A stretch of DNA of 64,000 nt from CBDCHC01 sp965277055 (GTDB lineage: Bacteria > Pseudomonadota > Gammaproteobacteria > PS1 > Pseudothioglobaceae). Both the position numbers and the translations under genes were made by a program. The notes under the pieces are model-generated. The model was not told the DNA's origin and made no database searches. It saw only the letters and a program-made list of their open reading frames with translations. Numbering within the stretch: position 1 is the stretch's first letter; each line of letters begins with the position of its first letter. Below, one piece after another: positions 54,774 through 63,807 of this stretch. The stretch is taken from contig OZ255703.1 of assembly GCA_965277055.1 (NCBI GenBank), positions 1,516,951-1,580,950 on the forward strand, read 5' to 3'.

Positions 54774-56255
54774 ATGGAATCTTTACAATTATTAATTGAT
54801 GGCTTTAGTGTAGCATTAACTGCACAAAATATATTATTAGTATTTCTAGGAGTGTTTTTTGGCACAATTATTGGTATGCTACCAGGAATAGGTCCTGTTA
54901 ATGCTATAGCGATTTTATTTCCTATTGTATATGTACTCGGACTTCCTCCTGAATCTGCTCTTATTTTATTTGCAGGGATTTTTTATGGCGCTCAATATGG
55001 TAACTCAATTTCTAGTATCTTATTAAACATTCCAGGAACTTCTGCATCCGCAGTTACTGCAATTGATGGTAATGCTCTAGCCAAACAAGGTAGAGGAGGA
55101 GAAGCATTGGCAATGTCTGCTATTGCATCATTTGTGGGAGGAGTGCTATCAATTTTTTTTCTTATATTTTTTGCACCACCATTAGCAGAAATTGCTATTG
55201 ATTTTGGTCCTGCAGAATACAGTATATTAATGTTGTTTGCGTTTTTAGCATTAGCAACATTTAGTGATAATGGCATATTTAAAACAATGATTTCTGCGTT
55301 TATAGGGTTGGTTATTGCTTCTATTGGCATTGATCCATTAACCGGAACAGCGAGACTTTCCTATCAAAGTCAGCACCTATATGATGGCATTGATTTTGTG
55401 GTAGTGGTTATTGGTTTTTTCGCTATTAGTGAACTCTTAGATATGATTTATTCTACTGATTCTATGAATAAATCTAAAGAAAAAATTTCAAAAGTTATGG
55501 TGAGTTTACATGATTTAAGACGCTCAATGATGACTATGTTAAGAAGTTTGGTTAGTGGCTTTATAGTTGGGATTCTACCAGGAGCAGGAGCAACTATTGC
55601 TAGCTTTTTAGCCTACTCTAGCGAAAAAAACTTGTTAAAGAAAAACACATTTGGCAAAGGCGATATTAGAGGAGTTGCTGCACCCGAAGCTGCAAATAAT
55701 GCTTCTGCTGTTGGTTCTTTTATTCCACTACTCATTTTAGGCGTGCCGGGCAGTGAAACTACTGCAGTGATGCTAGGAGGCTTAACAAGTTTGGGAGTTA
55801 CCCCAGGACCAACCTTGCTAGTTAGTAATGCTGATATATTTTGGGGGTTAGCTGCTTCTATGTTTATCGGTAATTTATTTCTTATTTTCTTAAACTTACC
55901 GCTTGTGCGAGTATTTGCATCTATTTTGCACACTCCTAAATGGATACTTATGCCTTTAATTGCCTTATTAAGCATTATTGGTGTATATACTACTAGTGGA
56001 AGTGCCTTTGATATTGTGCTTATGATGATTTTTGGTGTGATTGGCTGGATTATGAGAAGAACAGGATTTCCATTAGCCCCTCTTATTTTAGGGGTAGTAT
56101 TAGGAAGTCTTATAGAGACAAACTTTAGAAGAGCTTTGGTGTATAGCGATGGTAGTTATACTATTTTCTTTGAATCTACCATCAGTCAAATATTATGGGC
56201 GATTAGTTTTATTGTATTGTTGTACCCTGTCTTAAAAGATAAATTTGCGAAATAA
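54774..56255 (+). CDS. tctA: tripartite tricarboxylate transporter large permease
   Basis: 493 residues, about 12 membrane segments. TctA signatures: GMLPGIGPVNAIAI near the N-terminus, repeated in the second half as GILPGAGATIASFLAY, GIFYGAQYGNSISSILLNIPGT, PEAANNASAVGSFIPLL. Completes the transporter started by tctC. Followed by 146 bases without a gene. Confidence 0.96.
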   Translation: MESLQLLIDGFSVALTAQNILLVFLGVFFGTIIGMLPGIGPVNAIAILFPIVYVLGLPPESALILFAGIFYGAQYGNSISSILLNIPGTSASAVTAIDGNALAKQGRGGEALAMSAIASFVGGVLSIFFLIFFAPPLAEIAIDFGPAEYSILMLFAFLALATFSDNGIFKTMISAFIGLVIASIGIDPLTGTARLSYQSQHLYDGIDFVVVVIGFFAISELLDMIYSTDSMNKSKEKISKVMVSLHDLRRSMMTMLRSLVSGFIVGILPGAGATIASFLAYSSEKNLLKKNTFGKGDIRGVAAPEAANNASAVGSFIPLLILGVPGSETTAVMLGGLTSLGVTPGPTLLVSNADIFWGLAASMFIGNLFLIFLNLPLVRVFASILHTPKWILMPLIALLSIIGVYTTSGSAFDIVLMMIFGVIGWIMRRTGFPLAPLILGVVLGSLIETNFRRALVYSDGSYTIFFESTISQILWAISFIVLLYPVLKDKFAK

Positions 56256-56401
56256 ATTAGACGTATACTGAGTTAACTGGTAAGAACTATTTTTTAGATA
56301 AGAGTTTTGTACTTATGAGTTAAATTCACCTTTGTTAAATATTAAGAAGTATAATTAAACTAATAACTTATAGCCAATAACAAAGAGCAATATATGCTTA
56401 A

Positions 56402-57727
56402 CTAGTGTGTTGAATCAAGAATTACAATTTCGCTAAAATACCCGTTGTTAGCACCACTAGATGCGGTTGAAGCAATATTTCTTTGTATTCTTACAGGTAT
56501 TGCACCAGCTTGTATTGCTGATGTCATATCAGTATCAGCATCTCCGTAATAATATGCTATATTGTGTTGTTTAATTTCTTTACTTTTATCACTATTACCA
56601 GTAAATATAACCTTATTGATATTCTTAGCTAAATTGAAAGTATTAATAATTCGGTTAGTAACAGTTTCACTGTTAGTTTTGGGTCTAGCCGTTATGAAAT
56701 AAATAGTATCATTACGCTCTTTGTGAAATGTTAGTAATTGTTGGGCAATTGTTTTTGGGATACTATATTTATCTAAAGAAGTGTTCATTGTTTCCCAAAA
56801 TTCTGCAGGAAAATTGTGCCCATATTCGTTTGTTGCATTGAAGAATGGTGCACTAGAAAACCATATTGTATCATCAATATCAAAACCAATATTCATGGCT
56901 TTTTTATTGGCAAACTGTCGTTTATATGATTTTATATCTATAAATTCAGCAGGTTTCCTAATATATATTGGGTTATCCATGCTACATGTAGGTCGATCCG
57001 ATTGATAAGAGGCTTTGGGAATTGGGTTTAGATTTTTATCAAAGAATTGACGAATTTCTGAAATATACTGCTTATTATCCATTGGATATTTACTGCATAT
57101 TAATACATAGTGATTAATATCACCACCTAATATGGAAGTGAAATCGTGATAACCAACAGCCTTTCCTACATTATTTTTAATAAAATTTTGTAAATTAATA
57201 TTTGCATTTAACTGAATAATACTTGAAAAATATTGTTGCTGATTTTTGCCAGAACATGTGCCATGTTTTAACCATTCATGAGATAATAAGTTTGGTGTAA
57301 CCCCAGTATACAACATATCTAATTGTTGCACTAATGGCGAAGGAAGACTGGAAAGGTCAAGTGGCTCACGGCTACAAAATGCAGGATATACTGTACCGTT
57401 ATTAAAGTCCGGCCATAATCCATGAGGGGCTAACATACTAGCAGTAGAGGTTTGGTTTAAATTTTGACATGCGATTTTAGTAGATGGTTTCAAAGAGTTG
57501 TACACTTTGTCATTAATACATAATTCATTGAGCCAAAATTGTGAAAATACATAATAATCAAAACATCCAGGAGGTGATTTAACTACTCCTTTTTTATCTG
57601 CTGGTATTAAAGGACAAATAGTATTATTGTTTTTGTTAACTGGATAATCTAATTTTGTAGATAATAATGAGTTGGCACACGATGATAGTAGTATTGCTAT
57701 TATCAGTAAATATAAAGATTGATACAT
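56402..57727 (-). CDS. RNase T2 fused to class B acid phosphatase, lipoprotein
   Basis: 441 residues. Lipobox LSSC (Cys 17) predicts a lipid-anchored envelope protein. Residues 50-215 are an RNase T2 domain with both catalytic segments, HGLWPDF (102-108) and HEWLKHGTC (150-158). Residues 275-430 are a HAD phosphatase of the class B acid phosphatase (AphA) type: FDIDDTIWFSS (282-292), FITARPK (344-350), Lys near 381-383 and GDADTD (395-400). Each domain alone is common; their fusion is not one I know. Together they could cut RNA to 3'-nucleotides and remove the phosphate, yielding nucleosides. Minus strand, alone. Confidence 0.88.
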   Translation of the reverse strand: MYQSLYLLIIAILLSSCANSLLSTKLDYPVNKNNNTICPLIPADKKGVVKSPPGCFDYYVFSQFWLNELCINDKVYNSLKPSTKIACQNLNQTSTASMLAPHGLWPDFNNGTVYPAFCSREPLDLSSLPSPLVQQLDMLYTGVTPNLLSHEWLKHGTCSGKNQQQYFSSIIQLNANINLQNFIKNNVGKAVGYHDFTSILGGDINHYVLICSKYPMDNKQYISEIRQFFDKNLNPIPKASYQSDRPTCSMDNPIYIRKPAEFIDIKSYKRQFANKKAMNIGFDIDDTIWFSSAPFFNATNEYGHNFPAEFWETMNTSLDKYSIPKTIAQQLLTFHKERNDTIYFITARPKTNSETVTNRIINTFNLAKNINKVIFTGNSDKSKEIKQHNIAYYYGDADTDMTSAIQAGAIPVRIQRNIASTASSGANNGYFSEIVILDSTH

Positions 57728-57926
57728 AAACTAAAAATTACGTTTTGAAAACCACCATTATATATCAATCTTAGGCAAGAGTAGATCATTTAAGATTTAC
57801 TATGTGTCATATAATTATTTGAGTATAACTTGCACATTATATTCTCATGATCAAGATGAGTGTATGGGAGATTATAATAATATCATAAGTGTAAAATAAA
57901 CTTTACTTATTCATTTTTATTGTGCA

Positions 57927-58793
57927 GTGATATTCAAAAAGTCTTTTGATGCCACTTTGTTTATTTTAAAGTTGGTAATTCCCTTTAGCATCCTTAGTGA
58001 TGTACTTCACTATTTTGGGGTAATTGCTTTTATTGCTCCAATATTTGAGCCAATTACTGCTTCACTTAGCTTACCATCAGGGGTGGCATTAGCTCTAGCA
58101 AGTGGAGTATTTCTTAATATTTATGCTGCTATAGCAGTAGCGGCAACGTTTAATCTATCTGGATATGAATGGACTATTATTGGAGTATTTGTTTCTATTT
58201 GTCATTCATTACCGCTAGAAGGGGCAATTCTAAAAAAACTCGGGGTTAAGTTATGGCACCATTTCACGATACGTTTTGTCTTAGCATATATAGGCGCATA
58301 TATCGCTGCTATGGTGACTCCTATTGATTTAGCGGTGGTTGCAGCAGTTGTTAATGAGGCTACTTCATTTGATGTATATATTTTGAATTCATTAGTGAAT
58401 GCAAGTATTTTAGCTATTAAAGTGGTAGTACTGGTCTTGGCTATTATGATTGGTTTTGAGTTATTAAAAAAGATACCTACTGTACGCAGGCTTATGGATA
58501 AGCACGTATACTTATCTTCTTTAGGTGTAGGAGGGTTGATTGGTATTACCTATGGGGCTGCAGTTTTATTGAGCGAAGTAAATACTATTGCGCACAAAAC
58601 CAAAATATTGCTTCTGAGTTTTTTATTAATTGCTCATGCATTAATTGAAGAAACCTTGTTATATGCGTTATTTAATGCAGATATTTGGGCTATTTTATAT
58701 ATAAGAGTGGGGTTAGCATTATGTCTAGTAGCAGTAGTCTGGGTGTATTTAGAATATCAGGAGCGCACACATAGTCAAAAGGGTATTACCTAG
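57927..58793 (+). CDS. membrane protein with nucleoside-recognition (Gate) domain
   Basis: 288 residues, seven or eight hydrophobic segments, start GTG 57927. The first half has the Gate-domain pattern (PFSILSDVLHYFG, PSGVALALASGVFLNIYAA, CHSLPLEGAILKKLG). This family (YjiH/SpmA-like) is named after nucleoside transporters but its function is unproven. It faces away from the RNase T2-phosphatase gene, 199 bases apart, so a shared regulatory region is possible. Tail-to-tail with the Cmx6-like gene. Confidence 0.75.
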   Translation: MIFKKSFDATLFILKLVIPFSILSDVLHYFGVIAFIAPIFEPITASLSLPSGVALALASGVFLNIYAAIAVAATFNLSGYEWTIIGVFVSICHSLPLEGAILKKLGVKLWHHFTIRFVLAYIGAYIAAMVTPIDLAVVAAVVNEATSFDVYILNSLVNASILAIKVVVLVLAIMIGFELLKKIPTVRRLMDKHVYLSSLGVGGLIGITYGAAVLLSEVNTIAHKTKILLLSFLLIAHALIEETLLYALFNADIWAILYIRVGLALCLVAVVWVYLEYQERTHSQKGIT

Positions 58794-59459
58794 TTATACT
58801 GCCTCTACAGTATCTATCCCTTTTTGTGGCACAAATACCCCAAAGCCTAAGAGAGTATTCATCCCAAGCCCTGTTTCTTGCAGATGTACTGACTGTGATT
58901 TTGTCAAATCTGCAACCATAAGTGAGCGTGTTACTATTGCTCCCTCATCAGTAGTAATAGTGCGTTCTAACCCCGCCATAAGTTTTTTTGGAGTAATATC
59001 TTTACTGACTAATATTTGAGCACATTCTGTGAGAAATTCTTCTTCGCTAGAGGTAGTAGTAGGCACTGTTTTGGCAAATAAAATAGAGCTATCACTGAGT
59101 TTTTTAGGTGTGGTAGCTTTTAAGATATCTACTGTATATTCCCCTAATATGAGGGTCATACCAATAATGCTCTGGGCATCTTGAATGCGTTCTTTAGGGA
59201 GGCGAATAGTAAACTTAGAGCGTCTTGAGGGGTAGAACAATCCTGCTTTATTTTGTTGCCAACCATTGCCGTCGGCTACGCTAATATCTAGAAGTGATGA
59301 GGATACTTCACTAAGCCACGGAAGTTCTTTAAGTAAAGCGGTACTTAATAAAAAAATATTATCAATCGGGAGTAATGGACTGCTGATATTAAATGAAAGA
59401 TCCATAACATCATCTGGAACAACATAACTTTCATCTTTATTATCTTCTTGCCAAAACAT
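58794..59459 (-). CDS. orphan Cas6/Cmx6-family protein
   Basis: 221 residues matching the Cmx6 group of Cas6-like RAMP proteins (type I-MYXAN naming): VPDDVMDLSFNISSPLLPIDN, PSRRSKFTIRLPKERI, LERTITTDEGAIVTRSLMVADLTK, and the C-terminal glycine-rich loop TGLGMNTLLGFGVFVPQKGID. Cas6 proteins cut CRISPR RNA, but no other cas gene or repeat array is in this window. Orphan copies exist in several gammaproteobacteria, so it may have another RNA-related job. Divergent from rnc with 41 bases between the starts. Confidence 0.8.
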   Translation of the reverse strand: MFWQEDNKDESYVVPDDVMDLSFNISSPLLPIDNIFLLSTALLKELPWLSEVSSSLLDISVADGNGWQQNKAGLFYPSRRSKFTIRLPKERIQDAQSIIGMTLILGEYTVDILKATTPKKLSDSSILFAKTVPTTTSSEEEFLTECAQILVSKDITPKKLMAGLERTITTDEGAIVTRSLMVADLTKSQSVHLQETGLGMNTLLGFGVFVPQKGIDTVEAV

Positions 59460-59500
59460 ATTAAAATAAGGTGCTTAAAAGAATAGAGTATTATCCCATA

Positions 59501-60163
59501 ATGGTAGAATTAGAGCGTTTAATTACACACACATTTAGTAATCCTGAATTACTCACCAGGGCACTCACTCATAAAAGCCATAGTAAAGAACATAACGAAC
59601 GACTTGAGTTTTTGGGCGATAGTATTTTAGGTGTAGTTATTTCTGAATATCTATATCAGCATTTTTCTACCTCACCTGAAGGAATGCTTACCCGAATGAA
59701 ATCATCACTAGTGCGGGGTGCTACTCTGTGTGAATTGGCAAAAGAACTCAATTTACCAAACTTTCTCATACTGGGAAGTGGTGAGCGTAAATCTAATGGT
59801 AAGCATAATCCTACCATACTTGAAAATACTTTTGAAGCAGTTATTGGAGCAGTATTTTTAGATGCGGGATTCACTAAGACCAAAGAAGTTATTTTGACTC
59901 TATATGCGAACCGACTACAGGATATTTCTGAGCATACGAGGCTTAAAGATAACAAAAGTACTTTGCAAGAACTCTTACAAAAGCATAAACTCAGCCTACC
60001 AGAATACACAGTAGAAGAAATGATAGGTCAAGATCACAATGCGATATTTAAAGTGCATGCTCAGATAACCAGCTTGCAACTTTCATGCATTTGTCAAGGA
60101 AAAACCATCAAAATCGCTGAGCAAAATTGTGCTGGGGAGTTACTTGGGCGTATTGAATTATGA
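59501..60163 (+). CDS. rnc: ribonuclease III
   Basis: Double-stranded-RNA endonuclease. ATG 59501 gives 220 residues; a GTG at 59471 would add ten. Catalytic signature ERLEFLGDSILGVVISEYL (about residues 35-53) with its Glu and Asp, ENTFEAVIGAVFLDAGF, then the C-terminal dsRNA-binding domain. The last four bases overlap purN. The usual neighbours lepB and era are absent. Confidence 0.96.
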   Translation: MVELERLITHTFSNPELLTRALTHKSHSKEHNERLEFLGDSILGVVISEYLYQHFSTSPEGMLTRMKSSLVRGATLCELAKELNLPNFLILGSGERKSNGKHNPTILENTFEAVIGAVFLDAGFTKTKEVILTLYANRLQDISEHTRLKDNKSTLQELLQKHKLSLPEYTVEEMIGQDHNAIFKVHAQITSLQLSCICQGKTIKIAEQNCAGELLGRIEL

Positions 60164-60720
60164 AACGAGTTGTTGTATTAATATCTGGTAATGGCTCGAA
60201 TCTTGCTTCTATTATCACTCATGCCACAGAGATTGGGGTGGAAATCACTCTGGTGGTTAGTAACGTTGCAGGTGCATATGGATTAGTGAGAGCAATGGAT
60301 GCGGGTATTCCTACAGCACTTATAGAAAGCAAGGGAAAAACCAGAGAAGAATTTGAACAACTACTCATGCAAACGATTGATAACACACAACCAGATGTAA
60401 TTGTTTTAGCAGGGTTTATGCGGATTTTGACTCATACATTTGTTGATAAATATGCGGGCAAAATGCTCAATATTCATCCATCGTTACTTCCTAAATTTAA
60501 AGGATTACATACTCATAAACGCGCACTTGATGCTGGTGAGTCAACACATGGTGCAACAGTACATATGGTATCTTCAGAACTGGATAGTGGTGAAATTATT
60601 TTACAAGATTCGCTAGATATTTTGCCTACTGATACCCCCGAAAGTCTAGCGAGTAGAGTACTTATATTAGAGCACAAGCTGTATCCTGCTGCTATTCGCC
60701 TCTTTCTTGAACGCAGCTGA
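60160..60720 (+). CDS. purN: phosphoribosylglycinamide formyltransferase
   Basis: Third step of purine synthesis using 10-formyl-THF. ISGNGSNLASII at the N-terminus, VLAGFMRILT, NIHPSLLPKFKGLHTHKRA with the catalytic Asn and His, and HMVSSELDSGEII with the Asp. 186 residues. ATGA overlap with rnc. purM, its usual partner, is not here. Confidence 0.96.
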   Translation: MKRVVVLISGNGSNLASIITHATEIGVEITLVVSNVAGAYGLVRAMDAGIPTALIESKGKTREEFEQLLMQTIDNTQPDVIVLAGFMRILTHTFVDKYAGKMLNIHPSLLPKFKGLHTHKRALDAGESTHGATVHMVSSELDSGEIILQDSLDILPTDTPESLASRVLILEHKLYPAAIRLFLERS

Positions 60721-60722
60721 AT

Positions 60723-61382
60723 ATGAGTTATCGTGCATTCGTGACCTTATTTACTCTTATTATTGGGGTAAATATATATGCATCATTACCCCTACATACT
60801 CTTAGCTATGACATCTCTAATAACGGTGTTGCTTTGGGTAATGAGGTACGCACACTTACTAAGGAAGGAGAAATATATACCTATACAGCAGCTACGCAGA
60901 CTTCAGGGTTTGTCAAACTGTTTTTTGATTATCAGTTATCTGTTATATCATCATTTAGGGTTACTCCAGAGCTTTCACCCATTTCATATCAAATCAAAGA
61001 ATCAAAAGATGGCTCTATCACACAAGACGTTAGTCTTTCTTTTTCGAATGACTCAGTCAAAACAGATACCAAAAAATGGATTCCTCAGAAGAGAGCCCTA
61101 GATGTCTTGAGTATTTTTTTAGCATTAGGGCATGATTATCAAGCAAATAGAGCATTAGAATATCAAGTTGCAGATGGAAAGAAGCTTAAAACTCAAGTAT
61201 TTGAGGTAAAAGAAGAGAGAGACATATCTCTGACTATCAATAATACACTTGAAAATCTTTCAGTTATTGTCCTGACAAATAACAACGATATTGAAGTATT
61301 TTTGAGTCCAAAATATCAATATATTCCTGTGCGAGTTATCAAGAAATCCTGGGAATACCAATTAACAAAAATTGATTTTTAA
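60723..61382 (+). CDS. DUF3108-family exported protein
   Basis: 219 residues with a signal peptide (ALFTLIIGVNIYA-like, residues 5-20). The beta-rich body (YDISNNGVALGNEVRTL, TSGFVKLFFDYQLSV, KKWIPQKRALDVLSIFLAL) follows DUF3108, which is often found next to purN in proteobacteria. Function unknown. Two bases after purN. Confidence 0.8.
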   Translation: MSYRAFVTLFTLIIGVNIYASLPLHTLSYDISNNGVALGNEVRTLTKEGEIYTYTAATQTSGFVKLFFDYQLSVISSFRVTPELSPISYQIKESKDGSITQDVSLSFSNDSVKTDTKKWIPQKRALDVLSIFLALGHDYQANRALEYQVADGKKLKTQVFEVKEERDISLTINNTLENLSVIVLTNNNDIEVFLSPKYQYIPVRVIKKSWEYQLTKIDF

Positions 61383-61417
61383 AGTATAATGTTCCTATTA
61401 TTACTTTTTATAGGAAC
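61362..61417 (+). promoter_or_regulatory. icd promoter with perfect inverted repeat
   Basis: TTAACA (61362-61367) and TATAAT (61385-61390) are 17 bases apart. Directly after the -10 box lies GTTCCTAT (61391-61398), 11 bases, ATAGGAAC (61410-61417): a perfect 8-bp inverted repeat. Its second arm contains the Shine-Dalgarno AGGA of icd. If the transcript starts near 61397 the repeat acts as DNA (an operator); in read-through RNA from purN it would hide the ribosome site. Confidence 0.6.
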
Positions 61418-61420
61418 CAT

Positions 61421-62668
61421 ATGAGTTTTAACAATATTTCACTCCCAGAAGGGGATACTATTTCATATATTGATAATGTGATTCAAGTTGGTGATATGCC
61501 TATCATAGGCTATATTGAAGGTGATGGAATTGGCTTAGATGTCTCTCCCGTCATGAAAAAAGTAGTAGATCATGCAGTCAGTAAAGCCTATGGTGGGAGT
61601 AGACAAATACAGTGGTGTGAGATTTATGCGGGTGAAAAAGCAAATGCAGTATATGGTGAGTACCTCCCTCAAGAGACATTAGACTTTATTTCACAATATA
61701 AAGTGGCTATTAAGGGGCCATTAACAACTCCAGTAGGTGGTGGCATGCGCTCACTCAATGTGGCGATTCGTCAAGAACTTGATTTATATACCTGCCTACG
61801 CCCCGTTCGTTATTTTAAAGGAACTCCTTCACCAGTAAAACAACCAGAGTTGATTGATATGGTAATTTTTAGAGAGAACTCAGAAGATATTTATGCAGGT
61901 ATTGAATATAAATCTGGTACAGATGAAGCTCAAAAATTGATCGACTTTTTAACTAACGAATTAGGCGTTACTAAAATTAGATTTCCTGAGACTTCTGGTA
62001 TAGGTATTAAACCTGTTTCAAAAGATGGAACTAAGAGACTTTTTCGCGGAGCTATTGAATATGCTATTACCAATAACAAACCTTCGGTAACTTTGGTGCA
62101 TAAGGGCAATATTATGAAATGGACTGAGGGTGCATTTAGAGATTGGGGTTATGAACTTGCCAAAGAAGAATATGGCGCTGTAGAAATTGATGGTGGTCCA
62201 TGGTGCGAAATAAAGAACCCAAATACGGGAGAGTCAATTATCATTAAAGATGCCATAGCAGATGCATTTTTACAACAAATTTTATTGCGTCCTGCTGAGT
62301 ATTCTGTGATTGCTACGCTGAACCTAAATGGTGACTATATATCTGACGCATTAGCTGCACAAGTAGGAGGCATTGGTATTGCTCCAGGGGCAAACCTTTC
62401 TGATGAATTAGCAGTATTTGAAGCAACTCATGGCACTGCTCCAAAGTATGCTGGGCAAAATAAAGTAAATCCAGGTTCGGTGATTTTAAGTGCAGAAATG
62501 ATGCTCAGACATCTTGGCTGGGTGGAAGCTGCTGATTTAATAATTCATAGTATGGAAACAACTATTAGCAATAAAACGGTAACATATGATTTGGAGCGCC
62601 TCATGGAGGGAGCAACATTACTAAGTTGTTCTGAGTTTGGCGATGAATTAATACATAATATGGACTAA
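61421..62668 (+). CDS. icd: isocitrate dehydrogenase, NADP type
   Basis: Oxidises isocitrate to 2-oxoglutarate and CO2. 415 residues, like E. coli Icd (416). IEGDGIGLDV, GGMRSLNVAIRQELDLYTCLRPVRYF containing the substrate-binding serine, ENSEDIYAGIEY, LNGDYISDALAAQVGGIGIAPGAN. First gene of icd-gltA-ubiE with its own promoter. Confidence 0.97.
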   Translation: MSFNNISLPEGDTISYIDNVIQVGDMPIIGYIEGDGIGLDVSPVMKKVVDHAVSKAYGGSRQIQWCEIYAGEKANAVYGEYLPQETLDFISQYKVAIKGPLTTPVGGGMRSLNVAIRQELDLYTCLRPVRYFKGTPSPVKQPELIDMVIFRENSEDIYAGIEYKSGTDEAQKLIDFLTNELGVTKIRFPETSGIGIKPVSKDGTKRLFRGAIEYAITNNKPSVTLVHKGNIMKWTEGAFRDWGYELAKEEYGAVEIDGGPWCEIKNPNTGESIIIKDAIADAFLQQILLRPAEYSVIATLNLNGDYISDALAAQVGGIGIAPGANLSDELAVFEATHGTAPKYAGQNKVNPGSVILSAEMMLRHLGWVEAADLIIHSMETTISNKTVTYDLERLMEGATLLSCSEFGDELIHNMD

Positions 62669-62673
62669 AAAAA

Positions 62674-63807
62674 ATGGAATATATACCCGGATTAGCAGGA
62701 GTTCCTGCTACCAAAAGTGCAATATCATCAATTGATGGTCCTAATGGAATCTTAGCATATAGAGGCTATTCTATCCAAGAATTAGTTGCACACTCTTCCT
62801 TTGAAGAGGTTGCTATGTTACTGCAATATGGAGAGTTACCCACTTCAGAGGAGTTACAAGCATTTACCGACACTCTAAAAAAACGCTATGAAGTAAAACG
62901 TAATATTCGTACTATGATGTGGTCTATTCCGAGTCATGGACACCCAATGGATGTATTGCAAACGACTATTGCCTCTATGGCTACTTTTTATCCAGATGCA
63001 GGTGCAGATGATTTGTATTCGAAATATACTCAGAGTGCACTATTGAAAATCATCTCTAATATGAGTACTTTGGTTGCCATGTGGTCTCGAATATCTAGTG
63101 GTTATGATCCTATTCCGCCGAGTTCTGAGATGGGGTATGCGGAAAATTTCTTATATATGTGTTTTGGTGAGCAACCTAATCCCGATATTATCAAATTATT
63201 TGATGCATGTTTAATTTTACATGCGGAACATACTATTAATGCCAGTACCTTTTCTGCCATGGTAACTGCCTCTACACTTGCTAATCCATTTGCTTCTATT
63301 TCTGCGGCAGTAGGTACCTTGGCGGGAAGTTTACATGGCGGTGCTAATGAAGATGTGCTTAATATGCTTGATAAAATAGGCAGTGTAGCAAATGTACGCC
63401 CATTTATTGAAGACCGATTAGCGAATAAAAAATTGATTTATGGTATGGGTCACCGAGAGTATTCTACCAAAGATCCAAGAGCTACGATATTACAATCTAT
63501 GATTATGGATTATGTAAACAAACACAACGTTACTCTATCCAAAAGGTTTGAAATTGCTCTTGAAGTTGAGCGTGTGTGTGAAGAACTCCTAGCTCATAAA
63601 GGTGTATATCCTAATGTAGATTTTTATTCTGGAATTTTGTATTCAGAAATTTTCCACATTCATCGTCAATTTTTTACTCCTATTTTTGCTATTGCTCGAA
63701 GTGCGGGTTGGGTGGCACATTGGAGTGAGCAAGTATCTGAAAATAAAATATTTAGACCAACACAAATATACACTGGATATGAGTCTAGACACTATCCAAC
63801 TTCGTGA
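62674..63807 (+). CDS. gltA: citrate synthase
   Basis: Condenses acetyl-CoA and oxaloacetate. 377 residues, the short dimeric type seen in cyanobacteria and Gram-positives, not the 427-residue hexameric E. coli type. Catalytic region: HAEHTINASTFSA, GSLHGGANEDVL, GMGHREYSTKDPRA and NVDFYSGI with the Asp. It could also be a methylcitrate synthase, but the icd neighbour favours citrate. Five bases after icd. Confidence 0.94.
   Translation: MEYIPGLAGVPATKSAISSIDGPNGILAYRGYSIQELVAHSSFEEVAMLLQYGELPTSEELQAFTDTLKKRYEVKRNIRTMMWSIPSHGHPMDVLQTTIASMATFYPDAGADDLYSKYTQSALLKIISNMSTLVAMWSRISSGYDPIPPSSEMGYAENFLYMCFGEQPNPDIIKLFDACLILHAEHTINASTFSAMVTASTLANPFASISAAVGTLAGSLHGGANEDVLNMLDKIGSVANVRPFIEDRLANKKLIYGMGHREYSTKDPRATILQSMIMDYVNKHNVTLSKRFEIALEVERVCEELLAHKGVYPNVDFYSGILYSEIFHIHRQFFTPIFAIARSAGWVAHWSEQVSENKIFRPTQIYTGYESRHYPTS

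Noticed and set aside
59471..59500. Longer RNase III start at GTG 59471
   Set aside because: Adds ten residues not matching the family; ATG 59501 gives the usual N-terminus.
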